64,000 bases of DNA from Paenibacillus sp. 1_12 (GTDB taxonomy: Bacteria; Bacillota; Bacilli; Paenibacillales; NBRC-103111). Of the stretch, positions 34,984 to 42,804 are shown piece after piece (position 1 is the first letter of the stretch; the number at the start of each line of letters is the position of its first letter). Under the pieces are notes generated by a model. That model worked only from the letters and a program-made list of their open reading frames with translations, searched no databases and had not been told where the DNA came from. Location of the stretch: the NCBI RefSeq assembly GCF_900114475.1, contig NZ_FOTE01000003.1:474667-538666 (forward strand), read 5' to 3'. The translations under genes were made by a program, and so were the position numbers.

Positions 34984-36099
34984 TTATTTAACATTGGCTG
35001 TTCCATGTTCAAGTCTGGCTATCCACGGTTCAATAGATTCCTCACCATTCACAAACAAGCGCTTTAACAATAGTCGGCCTTGCTCACGAGTAGTCATGCC
35101 TTGATCAATGGTGAAGGCAAATCGGAAGCCATACTCCTTCAGCAGTTTTAAAGTCGTTTCATTTTTTTCTCCAAAGGGGTAGCAAAATACAGAGGTATCG
35201 ATATTCAACTGCTCATCGATTTGACGTTTGGATTCACTGATTTCAAAGGCTTGGCTTTTCGCGGAAAGCTTGGGAAGATGAGGGTGCGTCATGCCATGAG
35301 GCTGTATGTCCCAGCCTGCTTCATGCATTTCCTTGATTTGATCCCAATTAAGGAAATATCCGTCCTCGGTTGTACCGGGTGATACAAAGAGGGTGGCGTG
35401 AAAATTAAGCTGTTTCAACAACGGCAGAGCATGCTCATAATTATCTGCATACCCGTCATCAAAGGTTAGCAGAACGGGTTTCTTAGGAAGCGTTAATGTT
35501 TTTCCATCCATATAATCGATAAATTGTTGGAGTGTGAGCGTATGGTAGCCGTTATTGGATAAGTAGAGCATTTGCTCTTCAAACTTAGCAGGGGTTATGA
35601 CAGCACGATTGCCGGGATCAATCGTAATACTGTGATAGTTTAGTACTGGAATATGCTGGGGCTGCTGCTCAACTGCTGCTTCATCAGCTGCAGGTTGTGT
35701 AGTTTCTTGGAGCTGGGAATTGCCGCTTACAAGAGAGCTGACCTGAGAGCTGTCAGCTGTAAATGTAAATGCAGGTGCAGGTGCAGATGTAGATGTAGAT
35801 GTAGATGTAGATACAGTCGGAGATGCAGTGTCATTTGCTGGTGCTGCAGGTACTGTAGAAGTATTAGGGAACATAGACATATATACGGAGGGCTTCAATG
35901 GTCCAGACATTGGGCTGTCAAAAAGCGTTTGCACGCGCAGCGGCACATCGGATTCGGCAGATCGTACAGACGGTGAGATTAGACGTGACCAGGATAAACA
36001 AATCAATAGCAATAGACAGCATAATAGTAATATATACCATCTATAAGCAATGAAAGCGTTCTTTAAAAGGTCTTCAGTTGGTTTTAGCAGACGATTCAT
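34984..36099 (-). CDS. membrane-anchored polysaccharide deacetylase (NodB domain)
   Basis: This 371-residue extracytoplasmic deacetylase probably acts on peptidoglycan or another surface N-acetylated polymer. One membrane helix (about 20-40) is followed by a low-complexity stalk including VSTSTSTSTSAPAPAF, encoded by a hexanucleotide tandem repeat. The NodB domain (about 150-365) shows LNYHSITI, the metal/catalytic LTFDDGYADNYEHAL, the HPH-type motif in PHGMTHPHLPKLS, and SVFCYPFG. It lies 60 bases after the DUF2161 gene on the same strand and upstream of the ger operon, so a sporulation-related role is possible. Confidence 0.9.
   Translation of the reverse strand: MNRLLKPTEDLLKNAFIAYRWYILLLCCLLLLICLSWSRLISPSVRSAESDVPLRVQTLFDSPMSGPLKPSVYMSMFPNTSTVPAAPANDTASPTVSTSTSTSTSAPAPAFTFTADSSQVSSLVSGNSQLQETTQPAADEAAVEQQPQHIPVLNYHSITIDPGNRAVITPAKFEEQMLYLSNNGYHTLTLQQFIDYMDGKTLTLPKKPVLLTFDDGYADNYEHALPLLKQLNFHATLFVSPGTTEDGYFLNWDQIKEMHEAGWDIQPHGMTHPHLPKLSAKSQAFEISESKRQIDEQLNIDTSVFCYPFGEKNETTLKLLKEYGFRFAFTIDQGMTTREQGRLLLKRLFVNGEESIEPWIARLEHGTANVK
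35773..35814 (-). repeat. hexanucleotide microsatellite inside the deacetylase gene
   Basis: On the plus strand, two AGGTGC units (35773-35784), four AGATGT units (35785-35808) and one AGATAC follow one another without interruption. They encode Ala-Pro and Ser-Thr dipeptides in the stalk. Unit gain or loss would keep the frame and change stalk length by two residues. Confidence 0.85.
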
Positions 36100-36159
36100 A
36101 TCCCATGGACAACTCCCTCCAGGAAAATCTACTACTATGATTATGGTTATTGCACGCTT

Positions 36160-37095
36160 TTATACCTGTATCTGTGCATCTGAGCTGCTTGCATGTTCAG
36201 GCAATGGCGGCAGTTCGGCTACTACGTGCCCATAAGTGACAAGTGCCTCTTCACCAAGCGGGCTCAAACGATAAATGCCTCTTTCAACTCGCTGATACCA
36301 TCGGTAATAATTTTTTTGCAGTAATCCAGCTGTCTTGGGATTGCCAGTTAGTTGACGCAAGCGAAGGGGACTTAAGGTGCCGTGATGATGAAGCAATTGT
36401 GCCAGATGAAGTGCTTTCTCACGGTAAGAGGTCATTAGCTTCTTCTTACTGCTGCCGCCTACATTGTAATCTGCCCGACGCTCCATGAATTCCTTCACTA
36501 TGCCATCCGCTGCCCGTTTATTGAGACGAGGCAGCTTGGCTGGTGTATACAGCGGCTCTATATTTGTATTAATCGCGTTAGAAGGTTCAGCATCAGAGCT
36601 GCATGCATAATCCGCTGCGGATTCAAAACGATTGTCGGCATCCATAGTAGAAAATGGACTATCAAAATCGGATGGCATAGAATCGGCTAAATTTGAAGTG
36701 ACAGCAGCTGTGAGCAAGTCTGCAGCAGCCTTTGATGGATGGCATTCGATATGAACAGCAGGCTGCTTTCGTTTGAAAAATTGAACGGTTATCATGCCGA
36801 TTCCGAGCATTTGGCAAAGCTTGCGCAGCTCAGGCCAACTGGCTCCATGAGGGGCGCGCCCTTTATTAGGGAGCTCAAAAGCGACATATACACAACGGCT
36901 TAGACGAAGCCGATCGATGCCCTGCAATAGTAACGGGATAGAAAAGTATCTTTTTAATTCCACAATAACCGGCTGCTCTTCACCACGGATGGCGACGAGA
37001 TCACAATGGCGGACTTCCCCTCTAACTGAATAGCCTTGATGCTCGAAGAAGGATTTAACCGGTGCATAGAGCTCGGTCTCGGTTTTGATCGGCAC
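36160..37095 (-). CDS. DUF2161 protein with PD-(D/E)XK nuclease-like domain
   Basis: This 311-residue protein resembles the DUF2161 family of predicted PD-(D/E)XK-fold phosphodiesterases. The N-terminal domain has YAPVKSFFEHQGYSVRGEV, CDLVAIRGEEQPVIVELKRYF (the Asp and Glu-x-Lys catalytic pattern), and IDRLRLSRCVYVAFE. A variable acidic linker (about 150-190) precedes a helical C-terminal domain with RADYNVGGSSKKKLMTSYREKALHLA. The biological substrate is unknown. It is the first gene on the minus strand before the deacetylase. Confidence 0.8.
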   Translation of the reverse strand: MPIKTETELYAPVKSFFEHQGYSVRGEVRHCDLVAIRGEEQPVIVELKRYFSIPLLLQGIDRLRLSRCVYVAFELPNKGRAPHGASWPELRKLCQMLGIGMITVQFFKRKQPAVHIECHPSKAAADLLTAAVTSNLADSMPSDFDSPFSTMDADNRFESAADYACSSDAEPSNAINTNIEPLYTPAKLPRLNKRAADGIVKEFMERRADYNVGGSSKKKLMTSYREKALHLAQLLHHHGTLSPLRLRQLTGNPKTAGLLQKNYYRWYQRVERGIYRLSPLGEEALVTYGHVVAELPPLPEHASSSDAQIQV

Positions 37096-37237
37096 GGTTG
37101 TCGTTCTCCTTTGTATAAGCTTGTTTACCCAAATTACAATAATTATAGCACAGATTGATTAGTTGGAATGGATGACTTGTTGTAATCATAGTGCAGGGCC
37201 ACTTTTCAATAATTGAATTTTTTGTCTAAAATTTTAG

Positions 37238-37267
37238 GTCAACTTATCCCCATTCATTGCATACTTA
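37238..37267 (+). promoter_or_regulatory. candidate sigma-E-type promoter of prkA
   Basis: GTCAACTT (37238-37245) and CATACTTA (37260-37267) are separated by 14 bases. They resemble the mother-cell sigma-E consensus (GTCATATT / CATACANT) at 6 of 8 and 5 of 7 defined positions. The prkA gene of B. subtilis is known to be sigma-E dependent. Confidence 0.4.
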
Positions 37268-37312
37268 TTTATTACACTTCAATTTTGATGGTACCGCACA
37301 GGCGACGTCTCT

Positions 37313-37430
37313 AACGAAAGAAGTCAGCTTTTAATCGGTAAAATGGTTTATGCTTGCGAAGTCAGTTTTCCTTCGGAAAACTCGGCACATGCTTACGAAG
37401 TCAGTTTTCCTTCGGAAAACTCTTAGGAGG
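37313..37430 (+). repeat. tandem array of hairpin-forming leader elements before prkA
   Basis: Two near-identical 33-base units (37351-37383 and 37390-37422) consist of TGCTTrCGAAGTC plus an 8-bp hairpin with a TTC loop. A third, degenerate unit lies around 37313-37345 with a different but still pairing stem. The shared GAAGTCAG starts at 37320, 37358 and 37397, a period of 38-39 bases. The last unit runs straight into CTTAGGAGG, the ribosome site of prkA. A single related element lies in the same position before the YesM-type gene. The rest of the gap 37096-37312 shows no gene. Confidence 0.75.
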
Positions 37431-37437
37431 TTAACCC

Positions 37438-39330
37438 ATGGACATATTCAAAAAAATTTCGGACCATCGCACGGAAATTGACCGATTGGCATGGACGGGA
37501 ACGTTTGCCGAATATATTGAGATGGTTCGTCAAAGGCCTTACTTGGCTATGACTGCCCATAGCAGAGTTTATCGCATGCTGGCTGCTCAGGGATTCGGGG
37601 ACGAGACCAAAAAGCGGTACCGCTTTTTTGATCAGGACATTTTTGGCCTTGACCATGCGATAGAAAAGCTTGTGGAAGAGTATTTCCATTCCGCGGCAAG
37701 GCGTCTGGATGTGCGGAAACGGATTCTGCTGCTGATGGGTCCGGTGAGCGGAGGCAAATCAACGATTGTGACGCTGCTCAAGCGGGGCTTGGAGCAATTC
37801 TCACGAACCGAGGAGGGAGCGGTCTTTGCCATCAAAGGCTGCCCGATGCATGAAGAACCGCTGCATTTGATTCCACAGCAGCTGCGCTTTGAGGTGGAGC
37901 AGGAGCTCGGAGTGAAGATCGAAGGGAGTCTATGCCCATCCTGCCAAATGAGACTGCGAACGGAGTATCAAGGTCGGATCGAGGATGTGCTGGTCGAACG
38001 GGTGTTCATTTCTGAGGAAAGCCGTACAGGAATTGGCACGTTCAGCCCATCGGATCCCAAATCACAGGATATTGCCGACTTGACGGGCAGCATCGACTTT
38101 TCAACCATAACGGAGTTCGGTTCTGAATCTGATCCGCGTGCCTACCGGTTTGACGGAGAGCTGAACAAAGCAAATCGCGGGATTATGGAGTTCCAGGAAA
38201 TGCTGAAGTGTGACGAGAAGTTTTTATGGAATTTACTATCGCTGACACAGGAGGGGAACTTCAAGGCTGGGCGCTTCGCTCTGATCTCTGCCGACGAATT
38301 GATTATTGCCCATACGAATGAATCGGAATACAAATCGTTTATTGCGAACAAGAAAAACGAAGCCCTGCAGTCGAGGATGATCGTCATGCCGATTCCATAC
38401 AATTTGAAGGTATCGGATGAAATTAAAATTTATGAAAAGCTGATAGGGCAAAGCGACATGGCCCATATTCATATTGCCCCGCACTCTTTGCGCGCAGCGG
38501 CGATTTTTTCCATCTTGACCCGGCTTAAGGAATCGAAAAAACAAGGTATGGATTTGGTTAAAAAAATGCGGATGTACGATGGCGAGGAGGTTGAGGGGTA
38601 CAAGGAAGCTGATCTTAAGGAAATGCAGAATGAGTATTTGGAGGAAGGAATGTCAGGCATTGATCCAAGGTATGTCATTAATCGGATTTCCAGTGCTTTG
38701 ATTCGTCAGGGGCTGCAATTCATTAATGCGCTTGATGTGCTTCGTGCATTGAAGGATGGATTGGATCAGCATCCGTCGATTACAAAGGAAGAAAGAGAGC
38801 GTTATTTGAATTTCATTTCGGTAGCCCGCAAGGAATATGACGATTTGGCCAAAAAAGAAGTCCAAAAGGCTTTTGTATATTCATTCGAGGAATCGGCCAA
38901 AACCTTGTTCAACAATTATCTCGACAATATTGAATCCTATTGCAATTGGGGGAAAGTGAAGGACCCGATGACCGGCGAGGAAATGGACCCGGATGAAAGG
39001 CTGATGCGATCGATCGAAGAGCAAATCGGTATTTCCGAGAATGCCAAAAAGGCATTCCGCGAAGAGATCCTAATCCGCATGTCCTCCTATTCTCGTAAGG
39101 GCCATCGTTTTGACTACAGTAGTCATGAACGTCTTCGTGAAGCCATCGAGAAGAAGCTATTTACCGATCTGAAGGATATTGTGAAAATTACAACTTCGAC
39201 GAAAACACCAGATGAATTGCAGCTGAAACGAATTAACGAAGTGATCAGCAGGCTGGTTGACGAGCATGGTTATACCGTTTCGTCAGCGAATGAGCTGCTG
39301 CGCTATGTGGGCAGCTTGTTAAATCGATAA
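37438..39330 (+). CDS. prkA: PrkA-family serine protein kinase
   Basis: PrkA is an AAA+ protein with a C-terminal kinase-like domain, expressed in the mother cell during sporulation in Bacillus. This copy has 630 residues, the usual length. Visible features are the N-terminal WTGTFAEYIEMV and ARPYL-like region, then the Walker A motif GPVSGGKST near 101-109. CPMHEEPLHLIP, the CPSCQ zinc-like pair, EFQEMLKCDEKFLWNLLSLTQEGNFKAGRF and the C-terminal PKA-like part follow. TTAGGAGG precedes the ATG. In Bacillus yhbH lies next to prkA, but it is absent here; the next genes are unrelated. Confidence 0.96.
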   Translation: MDIFKKISDHRTEIDRLAWTGTFAEYIEMVRQRPYLAMTAHSRVYRMLAAQGFGDETKKRYRFFDQDIFGLDHAIEKLVEEYFHSAARRLDVRKRILLLMGPVSGGKSTIVTLLKRGLEQFSRTEEGAVFAIKGCPMHEEPLHLIPQQLRFEVEQELGVKIEGSLCPSCQMRLRTEYQGRIEDVLVERVFISEESRTGIGTFSPSDPKSQDIADLTGSIDFSTITEFGSESDPRAYRFDGELNKANRGIMEFQEMLKCDEKFLWNLLSLTQEGNFKAGRFALISADELIIAHTNESEYKSFIANKKNEALQSRMIVMPIPYNLKVSDEIKIYEKLIGQSDMAHIHIAPHSLRAAAIFSILTRLKESKKQGMDLVKKMRMYDGEEVEGYKEADLKEMQNEYLEEGMSGIDPRYVINRISSALIRQGLQFINALDVLRALKDGLDQHPSITKEERERYLNFISVARKEYDDLAKKEVQKAFVYSFEESAKTLFNNYLDNIESYCNWGKVKDPMTGEEMDPDERLMRSIEEQIGISENAKKAFREEILIRMSSYSRKGHRFDYSSHERLREAIEKKLFTDLKDIVKITTSTKTPDELQLKRINEVISRLVDEHGYTVSSANELLRYVGSLLNR

Positions 39331-39353
39331 AAATTGTTGGATAGGATGCAGAG

Positions 39354-39405
39354 AACCAGTCCCACCGTTGTCCCTAGGAGGACACGGAGGGAGCTGGTTA
39401 TTTGT
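39354..39405 (+). terminator. rho-independent terminator after prkA
   Basis: AACCAG (39354-39359) pairs with CTGGTT (39394-39399). The stem continues inward through CCC/GGG and TGTCC/GGACA pairs and is followed by ATTTG. The T run is weak. Confidence 0.6.
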
Positions 39406-39474
39406 ATTAAATATTGAGGGCGTGCCGCAGATGCTAGACTGCGCATAGGTTCGCATATTAAAGGAGACGTTCAT

Positions 39475-39576
39475 ATGCGTATCTCTTTGCTGCATAATGT
39501 AACCACAATGGTTTTCGTAATCCGCATAAGAGTAATTGTTTTAGCGCCCATTTTCCTTTTCAAACTCACCTTATAG
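39475..39576 (+). CDS. small membrane peptide (33 residues)
   Basis: This is a 33-codon gene with AAGGAG eight bases before its ATG. The product begins MRISLLHNVTTMVFVIRIRV and continues with a hydrophobic stretch ending in Lys-Leu-Thr-Leu, so it is a basic hydrophobic peptide. It lies in the space between prkA and the Gly/His-rich gene. I do not recognise it. The ribosome site is strong but there is no other proof that it is translated. Confidence 0.4.
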   Translation: MRISLLHNVTTMVFVIRIRVIVLAPIFLFKLTL

Positions 39577-39582
39577 GCGAAT

Positions 39583-39597
39583 GTACATATGATGTAC
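39583..39597 (+). promoter_or_regulatory. 15-bp palindrome upstream of the Gly/His-rich gene
   Basis: GTACAT-ATG-ATGTAC is a perfect inverted repeat. It is nested in GGCGA...TCGCC (about 39577-39610), so it could be an operator or an RNA hairpin in the leader. Confidence 0.4.
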
Positions 39598-39637
39598 TGT
39601 GAGAATCGCCATTCCAAATGGATAAGGGAGAGTTAAA

Positions 39638-39982
39638 ATGACTAATCAAAATGGAACACAGGAGCAGAATCTGCAACAGCTTCAAAGCGAAATTCTGCCT
39701 ACAGCTGCTATTTCACGTGAGCCCGTAGGTGGTGGCTTTCATGGAGGCGGACATGGTGGAGGCGGACATGTTGGAGGTGGATACCATGGCGGTGGCTTTC
39801 ATGGTGGAGGTGGATTCCATGGAAATGGCTTTAACGGAGGTTTCAATAACTCGCTGCTGCTGCCGCTAGCATTGACGGGGTATTCACCCTACTACCCTTA
39901 TCCGTATCCATATCCTTATCAGCCGTATCCATACCCGTATCCGTATCCTGCATATCCGACTTACCCAGGAAATGTGTATTAA
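39638..39982 (+). CDS. Gly/His-rich and Tyr-Pro-repeat small protein
   Basis: I do not recognise a family for this 114-residue protein. A polar head (1-28, with EQNLQQLQSEILP) is followed by about 38 residues built of GGG/GGF/GGHxG units with about ten histidines. A short hydrophobic NSLLLPLALTG follows, and then a tail of repeated PYPY units (about 85-105). GGGAGAG lies just before the ATG. The His-Gly part could bind metal ions, and the Tyr-Pro tail is reminiscent of spore-coat or adhesive proteins. Its place after prkA fits a spore role, but this is only inference. Confidence 0.72.
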   Translation: MTNQNGTQEQNLQQLQSEILPTAAISREPVGGGFHGGGHGGGGHVGGGYHGGGFHGGGGFHGNGFNGGFNNSLLLPLALTGYSPYYPYPYPYPYQPYPYPYPYPAYPTYPGNVY

Positions 39983-40031
39983 GCAGAGTTATCGAGTAAA
40001 CGATGATCAAACTTGGTTGGGCAATCCATGT

Positions 40032-41570
40032 TTATAAAATGGCAGGCATCGTGATTTCAACAGTGGTGCCAACGCCGATCTCGCTTGTGATCCGTAGTTT
40101 TCCCCCATGATTTTCGATGATTTTGAATGTGACCATCAGTCCAAGGCCTGTTCCTCTTTCCTTTGTCGTATAAAAAGGCTCACCGAGTCTTGGAATGCGC
40201 TCCTCTGGAATGCCGCAGCCTTGGTCAGTAAAGCGGATCATAATTTGATCCGTTTCTTTCATTTGCAAATCAATAAGAATATGGCCGCCTTCACTCATCG
40301 ATTCAATGGAGTTGTTCAGTATATTTATAAATACCTGTTTAATCTGATTTTCATCACAATTGATTAAGGACAGGTTGGCTGAGGCCTCTGTGGATAGATT
40401 GACATTGTGAAGCGCTGCCTGTGAGCCTACCAGAACAATCGTATTTTGCAAAATGACCCTTAAATCCTTAGGCTGATATGCAACCGACTGAGGCTTCGCA
40501 ATGACAAGAAATTCACTGACGATAAAGTTGATACGCTCCAGCTCGTCCTGCATGATTTCGAAATAGGATTCATATCCTGAGATTTTGGACTGCATCAATT
40601 GAACGAAGCCCTTTAAAGAGGTTAACGGATTTCGAATTTCATGAGCCACACCAGCGGCCAATTGACCAACAATCGAAAGCTTCTCAGAGCGGATCAGCAT
40701 TTCCTCAGCGCGCTTGCGCTCACTGATATCTTTGCCAATCATGTACACGCCGCTCATCTGACCGTTGACTACAATAGGTACGTTCAGTATGCTCAGTTCG
40801 ACAATACCACCATCTTTGTGCAAAAAGCTAATCTCATATTGGTGGGTTTCTCCGCTCATCGTTCCAGTAAACTGTTCATGCCAACGATCCAGATGCTCAG
40901 GAATAATCAGATGATGAATCGATTTGTTCAATAACTCGATTTCGGAATAGCCGGTTATGGAGAAGATAGCGGGATTCGCGCTGGTACAATTCCCTTGGCT
41001 ATCAAAAGAACAGATAGGATCAGGGTTATTCTGGAATAATGATTTGTATCGACGCTCACTTTGCTCCAATTGCTTCTCAGCTTTTTTTCGTTCATATATG
41101 GCCTGAATCATGGCATAAGAGCGGACAAAACGACTGTCCTCCTCCTGCGCAAGAATGGTTTCGAATATATCATCCTGGAATTCATCCGGGTTATTGCTAT
41201 TGTGCAGCTTTTTCAATTCACCGAGCATGCTTTGCACATTAATAATGTGATCTTTATGCACCCATGCGGCAGATGCAGATTTGGAAGACTTCTCATTCTC
41301 GGGCTTCAAATGTACAACCGCTTTTTTGACATCATATTCGATAACATGGTTCATATTAACCACATTCATTTGATCGATAAGCCGGAAGCCATCTTCATAC
41401 ATAGCTTCTTCAAAAGCTTCAAGCGAGGCAGTCCAATAAAATTTATCGGTAGCCGTATGAATAACGAATTCCTTGTCCTTGATTTGCTCCAGTTTGACCA
41501 CCTCGTCAGATTGGACGATCAAAATATCGGAGCCTCGTTTTCCATCACGTGTGACTGGGATTTTCTGCAT
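40032..41570 (-). CDS. histidine kinase with N-terminal LytTR-like and PAS domains
   Basis: This is a soluble kinase of 512 residues when started at 41570 (MQKIPVTRDG), which has AGGTGA seven bases upstream. An ATG seven codons earlier lacks a ribosome site. Residues 1-105 look like a LytTR DNA-binding domain (IPVTRDGK, DEVVKLEQI, FVIHTATDKFYWTASLEAFEEAM, VNMNHVIEYD). A PAS domain follows (about 175-285, SLFQNNPDPICSFD; YMIGKDISERKRAE). A kinase core follows with GVAHEIRNPLTSLKGFVQLM, ILNNSIESM, DQGCGIP and GTGLGL, similar to sporulation kinases. No membrane helix is seen. Confidence 0.85.
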   Translation of the reverse strand: MQKIPVTRDGKRGSDILIVQSDEVVKLEQIKDKEFVIHTATDKFYWTASLEAFEEAMYEDGFRLIDQMNVVNMNHVIEYDVKKAVVHLKPENEKSSKSASAAWVHKDHIINVQSMLGELKKLHNSNNPDEFQDDIFETILAQEEDSRFVRSYAMIQAIYERKKAEKQLEQSERRYKSLFQNNPDPICSFDSQGNCTSANPAIFSITGYSEIELLNKSIHHLIIPEHLDRWHEQFTGTMSGETHQYEISFLHKDGGIVELSILNVPIVVNGQMSGVYMIGKDISERKRAEEMLIRSEKLSIVGQLAAGVAHEIRNPLTSLKGFVQLMQSKISGYESYFEIMQDELERINFIVSEFLVIAKPQSVAYQPKDLRVILQNTIVLVGSQAALHNVNLSTEASANLSLINCDENQIKQVFINILNNSIESMSEGGHILIDLQMKETDQIMIRFTDQGCGIPEERIPRLGEPFYTTKERGTGLGLMVTFKIIENHGGKLRITSEIGVGTTVEITMPAIL

Positions 41571-41988
41571 ATTTTTTTCACCTGCCTGCATCGTTTCACA
41601 AAAGGTTTAGCATTTTCGATATTGTAGTCGGCAAGAAGGAATTCGAGGTGTAATCGAAGAGTTGTCCTAAATCTAAAGTGGATTGAAATCACAACGAATA
41701 ATGAATCCATTATATAGCTACTCGTTTTCATAAGTAAATGGAATTTTTTAAAAAACTGAACAATACGTGATGAAGCCATGCGTAATGTCGGCAATACGTC
41801 GAAAATTTGCTGCAAGGCGTAATCAATAATATACAGCTTAGCTGTAATATGGAAATCATGTGTGTTTCTTAGGATCATTTTATATAGAAAGAAACGTTTA
41901 TAGGTAATAACTATATGTATAATCGATTTAATATATTTCACTTATCAAGCTTCTAGCCTCATAATTATAAAAAAGGAGTTGATGTAGG
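41571..41988. other. intergenic region, no gene seen
   Basis: This AT-rich stretch of about 400 bases lies between the divergent LytTR-kinase and methyltransferase genes. Reading both strands I found only weak, biased open frames, no strong hairpin and no clear promoter. AAGGAG at its right end is the ribosome site of the methyltransferase. Confidence 0.6.
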
Positions 41989-42759
41989 ATGAATAAGCAG
42001 TCAGAAGGAAAATGGGATGCAGATCATTACGACAACAATATGAGCTATGTATCGCGTCTTGGAAAAGGAGTCGTTGGACTGCTGGCGCCGAAGCAAAATG
42101 AACGGATATTGGACTTGGGCTGCGGGACTGGCGAGCTGGTTAATGAGATTGTTCAGCTAGGAGCAGACTGTAGGGGAATTGATGGTTCAGAAGAGATGAT
42201 TGCCCAAGCGAGAACCAAGTATCCTGCACTAGGCTTTGAAGTGGCTGACGGTCATTCTTTTCGTGTTGTTGAGCCTTTTGACGCTGTTTTCTCCAACGCA
42301 GCGCTGCATTGGATGACGGAGCCCGAGCGTGTGATTGAGTCGGTCAGACTGGCGCTGCGGGATCATGGACGGTTCGTTGCCGAGTTTGGAGGCAAAGGTA
42401 ATATCGGTGCGATAGTTCAGGCTATATCAGAGGTTCTTGGCACATTGGGTATTGATGCAGGAAAGCTTAATCCCTGGTACTTTCCGGCAATCGGAGCATA
42501 TAGCTCCCTGCTGGAGAAGCATGGCTTCGAGGTTCGGTCCATGGAGCATTACGACAGGCCGACCCCGCTGGATGGAGGTGTGAACGGGCTTAGGCATTGG
42601 CTGGACGCGTTCGCGGGTATGTTCTTCGCCAAGCTTGACGTGATGCAACGGGAGGAAGCTTATGTGCGCTGTGAACAGCTGCTGTATGCGCACTTGTTTG
42701 ATGGTGAACAGTGGATCGCGGATTATCGCAGATTGCGGTTTGCAGCAGCTGTGAATTAG
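41989..42759 (+). CDS. class I SAM-dependent methyltransferase (trans-aconitate methyltransferase-like)
   Basis: This is a 256-residue soluble methyltransferase. Motif I is ILDLGCGTGELVNEI (about 41-55), followed by the acidic loop GIDGSEEMI and the DAVFSNAALHWM motif typical of the trans-aconitate methyltransferase (Tam) type. Further conserved parts are RFVAEFGGKGN and the C-terminal WLDAFAGMFF. The substrate is not determined by the sequence. AAAAAGGAG lies before the ATG. It is a single gene. Confidence 0.85.
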   Translation: MNKQSEGKWDADHYDNNMSYVSRLGKGVVGLLAPKQNERILDLGCGTGELVNEIVQLGADCRGIDGSEEMIAQARTKYPALGFEVADGHSFRVVEPFDAVFSNAALHWMTEPERVIESVRLALRDHGRFVAEFGGKGNIGAIVQAISEVLGTLGIDAGKLNPWYFPAIGAYSSLLEKHGFEVRSMEHYDRPTPLDGGVNGLRHWLDAFAGMFFAKLDVMQREEAYVRCEQLLYAHLFDGEQWIADYRRLRFAAAVN

Positions 42760-42804
42760 CTAAAGCTGTGAATGATCCCACGAAGCAGAAACATTAGGAG
42801 AAGT

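Noticed and set aside
39720-39980. Repetitive DNA that could suggest a CRISPR or satellite array
   Set aside because: The repetition follows codons for Gly/His and Tyr/Pro in one open frame, has no spacers and no fixed repeat length.
41519-41941. 140-codon minus-strand frame overlapping the start of the LytTR-kinase gene
   Set aside because: It overlaps a well-supported gene in another frame, is rich in unusual residues and has no ribosome site.
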